Positions 60,475 to 64,000 of a stretch of 64,000 nt of DNA are shown piece after piece; position 1 is the first letter of the stretch, and each line of letters starts with the position of its first letter. The stretch covers positions 6,640,957 to 6,704,956 of the forward strand of contig JAQFVV010012441.1 in the NCBI GenBank assembly GCA_028023455.1, written 5' to 3'. The position numbers were made by a program, and so were the translations under genes. Source of the DNA: Epiperipatus broadwayi (Eukaryota; Onychophora; Udeonychophora; Euonychophora; Peripatidae). The notes beneath the pieces are model-generated. The model had not been told where the DNA came from and searched no databases. It was given only the letters and a program-made list of their open reading frames with translations.

Positions 60475-61520
60475 AAATTATTATTGACAAATAGTAGGTG
60501 ATTTTTGTCATAATAAACTTATAATGATACTTTTGAGTAGCATATTGAGAGATGGGATTTGAGAGTGTTTCAATGATTGTTTCTGCTTCTGTTCTAAGTT
60601 TGTTTTATATTTTCTTTCTCATTTGATTCATGCCCAAGTGGAAAGGGAAATCCAGAAACATATTACATTTTCATTAATATATCTGTGTGTTTAATTTACC
60701 TGTAAATATTGCCAATGCAGCTGATTTATTGGTGTTGATTTTTAGCCCGAACTTTACTGTATAATCTTTTATGATTTCTTGCAGTATAGTTAATTGCTTG
60801 ATTTTAGAAATAATAAGACATCATCCATATAAGCTATATATTGTATGTATGTGTTGGTGTTTGGAATTGGAATTCTTTGGATTTTGTTTTGAATTTTCTC
60901 TAACAGGGGGTTTAAATATAATGTAAATAACAGTAGAAATATGATAAAGATCTTCCATTGAGGGTGATGTGAATTTCCCTGTTTAGCAGCAAATTGGTGA
61001 TTGTATATAAGACTATGTGAGGTATTTCTGCATTTTTAAATTGAATAAACAGTGTTTTGATTGGCACTGAATCAAATGTGCTTTCAAAATCTAACTACAT
61101 GGCCATTGGTGTGTTTTTGCTTTTAATTACTGAGTTAATGATTGTTTTGTATTATAATGATGCTTGACCCATTGATGAGCCCTTTTTTGCATACTGGTAT
61201 TGTTATATGTGGTATTATACATTGTTCAATTTTTTTTTTAAACTTTTTTCAGAATTTTTATTCCCAAAGGCTCTATTGAGATTGGCCACAGACTGGAGAC
61301 TTGGCAACTGGTGCTTGTTTTTTAATGAAAGGGACCATTGAAATCAGATATAGCCTTTGTATATTGTATACCTTTTGTGATTGTTGATTTGCAAGCTGGC
61401 AGAAGTATGTGTTTGTAAATCGTATGAGATGTACCTGGGATTGATGCTAGAATGAGTGCAAAATCTGCGATTTCAAAAGGTGTCTCTGTTTCTGTTTTTC
61501 CCAAAAAAATTATGTGGGTT
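60475..61520 (-). pseudogene. LINE ORF2 reverse transcriptase (decayed)
   Basis: Minus-strand motifs in order: LWPISIEPLGIKILKK (about 61243-61290; WRPIS-type motif), a TFDSVPIKTLFIQFKN block (about 61030-61078; palm A with FDS), NREIHITLNG, a frameshift at the GxPQGS-type motif, LLFTLYLNPLLEKI (about 60895-60935) and AYMDDVLLFL (about 60802-60831) with an intact YMDD box at 60820-60831. This RT copies the element's RNA at nicked chromosomal DNA. The catalytic palm is fairly well preserved, so this insertion looks younger than the RTE copies. Confidence 0.85.
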
Positions 61521-61524
61521 TAAA

Positions 61525-62625
61525 TTGGTTATACTTTGTTAACTTTACTTTGAAGTGCTGATATGTAGGTTGTATCATATTATATCCAGCTGTGATTTTC
61601 CCATCCCATTCTAGTGCCATGGGAACTTTATTCATGTATGGATATCCCAATGCTTATCGAATGTATCCGTGGGTCCATGTGTGTTGCTGTGTTAGACAAA
61701 TTCTTTTTTATTACTAGATTTTGCTTTAGTTTATTGTATGTTTGAATATATAGCTGTGTCAATTTTATTATGTTTGCTTTATTGTGAGCGACTGTTTTTG
61801 ACATGATTCTTTTGTGTAGTTCACCGCTAACATGATTAGTTTAGAGGGGGGTTGATTTTTGAGTACTATGATTGATATTAAATGAGAGAATGTGGGTATA
61901 TGCTATGTATTTAGAGATTGGGTTGAGATGTATCTGATTGAGCTTATTTACCATGATGTATATTTCTGAGAAGAGAAACTCTGGAGTATTGTCTGGGAGG
62001 AGGATCCATATTGTCTTTTGTATGTTAGTGGTCCTGTTGTGGTATGTGTTTAAATTTAATTTTATTATTTTGTGTTGTGTGATTATAAAATGGGGAGGGG
62101 GAGAGACTTACTTCGATTGAGTGATGTAACATTGAAGAATAGAACATTAGATCTATGAGTGTGCCATGACAGTTCTTATAAAAAGATACTGATTTCAGTG
62201 GGGGGAAATCCTCACCTCTCATAAGCAGTATTGCAAGTTGATTTATCCATTTTGCAACAAACTTTGATAACTCATATTAAAATCTTCCAGCAAGTATAAT
62301 GGGGTAGAGATTGGACGCTAATAGGGAGTTAATAGTTAAAACTATTCTGTTAATTGCAATAGAACCAGGGAGAATATATACAAATATAATGTTAATTGAA
62401 AAACTTCTGTGAATAAATATAGTTATCAGAAGATTGTAGTCTATGAAAATTATTTTAAATGTTGTGATGAAGCATTCTTGGCTGATAAATATATCTGTGC
62501 CACTTGGTGATGCTGATGTGTCCCTCAAACATGGGCAAAAACCAAGTTTACTCATATATGCAGCTGAGTTGATTTGGGATCCATTATATATTTTTTACTT
62601 CTAGTAGACCCTACATGCTGGGTTG
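61525..62625 (-). pseudogene. LINE ORF2 APE-type endonuclease and linker (decayed)
   Basis: The 92-codon ORF 62277-62555 holds LRDTSASPSGTDIFIS, INIIFVYILPGSIAINRI and LYPIILAGRF, the strands around the AP-endonuclease GDFN motif (here AGRF, D lost). The ORF 62025-62222 continues with GEDFPPLKSVSFYKN and GTLIDLMFYSSML, matching the downstream SxIDL block. The linker to RT (61525-62000) is full of stops. The enzyme would nick target DNA for target-primed reverse transcription. Confidence 0.75.
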
Positions 62626-62849
62626 CATTGTTTGTAATCAATTTATTATTTTTTTCTTGTATTGTTTAATCAAATCACTATCTCTGGCATTTTCAAAATC
62701 TTTTCAATATTGAAAGGTTGATTCCATTTCCATATTTTCATCTATTGATTGTTTTATCGAATTTAATTGATTATATTCCAGATCATTTGTTTTTATTTTC
62801 TCTATTTTTCTTTGTTTTTGCTTGTTTTCTTTTGCTTTCCAAAGGTGTG

Positions 62850-64000
62850 TTTTCAATTACTGGAAAGCACTGTGTGATGGTATCCATATTTCAGTTGTCA
62901 TTTTGTTTATAATTGTATGCTCTGCTTGATTATTATCTCCATTTGGCAATCCTTTTGTTTCTTTTTGTAAGTAAGCAGTTTCATTTTCCATTAAATTATC
63001 ACTAAGTGTTTTTTCCCAGGGATTGAGATTTTCATCTTCCTCATTTGTGTTTGTTTTAATTGTCAAATCCATCGATGTGATTGGGGGGAGGAGTGATCTA
63101 TAGTTTCAATTTTATTTGTTTTAATTGTCAACATTATTGCCTTGAGTGGGCAGAAATCTATGTTTTCCTGCTGCCTGGATTTGTGTGTGCTATCTGGATT
63201 CTCTTCTAATCTTTGTGAGGGTTGGTTATTCATTTCCACTAGATTTACTTCTTCATAACATTGTGTTGCTGTATGGCCTCTTTTGCCACAGACAAAACAA
63301 CATGGCTTTAATCCTTGGATATATAAGCATAGCATGGCTTCTTGTTCTGTTATGTGTGTTGGAATGCTTTCCAGGTCTATTTCTTTATGTAACTTTACCT
63401 TATATTCAATACTATTTGTAAATATGGGTACTTATGTTTCTTTAAAGTGTATTTGTTGAAAAAAATAACCTTTCCAAAGAGGTTAATCGTTCTTTGAAAA
63501 TTGTCCAAGTTATATCTGAAGTAGGCATTTTTAACACTTTGATGATATTCTTGTATCTGCTTTCATCAACTCATGCTATAACAAAATTTCCTACAGTTTC
63601 AATGTAATTTTTAAATTGTTCTCTTTTCGTAGCTTCATAAAACTCAACTGCTACATGTCTGCTATTAGGATGGTTGTCTATGCATTGTACTGTATCCAGT
63701 AAATTATTTTTATTTAGTGCTTCAATTAGGAGTATCTTCAGAAAATGGTACAGAGTGCCATAACTGTGTCAGCCAACACTATTGATTTCTCAGTAAAAAA
63801 TCTTTTGAATGTTGCAAAACATATTCTTGTTATCATGTTATTGAACCTCTCCCCAATCTGTTCAAATATTTTATCTGTCCAATGTGTGTGAGTGGGATGG
63901 AAGGGCTCAACTTCATCTGGATTTACTACATCTAAATCTTTAAGATCATCTGATGTAGTTTGTCTAAATCTGTGATTTTTCCCCGGGTTTACATTATTTT
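62850..64000 (-). pseudogene. LINE ORF1 with CCHC zinc knuckle (runs off the window)
   Basis: From the right edge, the minus strand encodes an N-terminal region with RHVAVEFYEATKREQFKNYI and NFVIA (about 63580-63670), then KEIDLESIPTHITEQEAM and the ORF 63063-63335 with CFVCGKRGHTATQC, a C-x2-C-x4-H-x4-C knuckle (63258-63299). The C-terminal part continues after a frameshift in 62857-63072 (NEEDENLNPWEKTL). ORF1 proteins of this type bind LINE RNA in nucleoprotein particles. ORF2 follows on the same strand. The true start lies beyond position 64000. Confidence 0.8.

Overview
The window is very AT-rich eukaryotic DNA, almost certainly from an invertebrate animal nuclear genome. Nothing bacterial is visible: there are no operons, no ribosome-binding sites and no long dense ORFs. 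I found no intact host gene. What can be recognised is layered transposable-element debris: Penelope-like elements (PLEs) with GIY-YIG endonuclease, a Ty3/Gypsy retrotransposon, at least three non-LTR (LINE) lineages, small terminal-inverted-repeat DNA elements, tRNA-like sequences and long LTR-like repeats. The species cannot be fixed from sequence alone; this mix fits several AT-rich metazoan lineages.

Layout. 1-2.8 kb is featureless AT-rich DNA. 2.8-3.6 kb holds a PLE 3' fragment (+). 7.1-8.3 kb is a decayed large inverted repeat, and 9.15-9.6 kb has an unidentified 146-codon ORF (-). 9.75-11.9 kb resembles a divergent LTR-like unit (-), followed at 12.3-13.9 kb by coiled-coil-like coding decay (-). 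A tRNA-like sequence sits at 14.7 kb. 15.3-20.9 kb carries two ~2.1 kb copies of LTR-like family A; the first is split by a 747-bp piggyBac-type insertion with a clear empty site in the second. 22.8-24.0 kb is a TIR element containing interstitial telomere-like repeats. 25.9-30.1 kb contains LTR-like copy B1 followed directly by a third family A copy. 30.2-31.7 kb is a head-to-head pair of PLE 3' fragments.

32.0-37.7 kb is a broken Ty3/Gypsy element on the minus strand (gag, protease, RT, RNase H, integrase) with an AT-rich expansion inside RT. 39.3-43.5 kb is a second, fuller head-to-head PLE pair (RT plus GIY-YIG); both copies end in a tRNA-like tail. 43.5-48.7 kb is mostly unreadable AT-rich DNA. 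48.7-52.0 kb is a nearly full-length but decayed RTE-type LINE (+), interrupted by a 748-bp TIR element. 55.0-56.3 kb is a 5'-truncated LINE of another lineage with a C-terminal zinc motif (+). 56.3-58.7 kb is the second B copy (-), 58.7-59.1 kb an RTE endonuclease fragment (-), and 59.1-64 kb a LINE on the minus strand (ORF1 zinc knuckle, endonuclease, RT with YMDD, C-terminal zinc motif) ending in a ~57-unit TAA-type microsatellite.

None of the mobile-element genes is intact. The window mainly records insertion order and element architecture. The most interesting signals are the PLE family with a shared tRNA-like 3' tail, the recurrent head-to-head PLE pairs, and the coding-free 2-kb LTR-like units with a conserved TATA box and 3' module.
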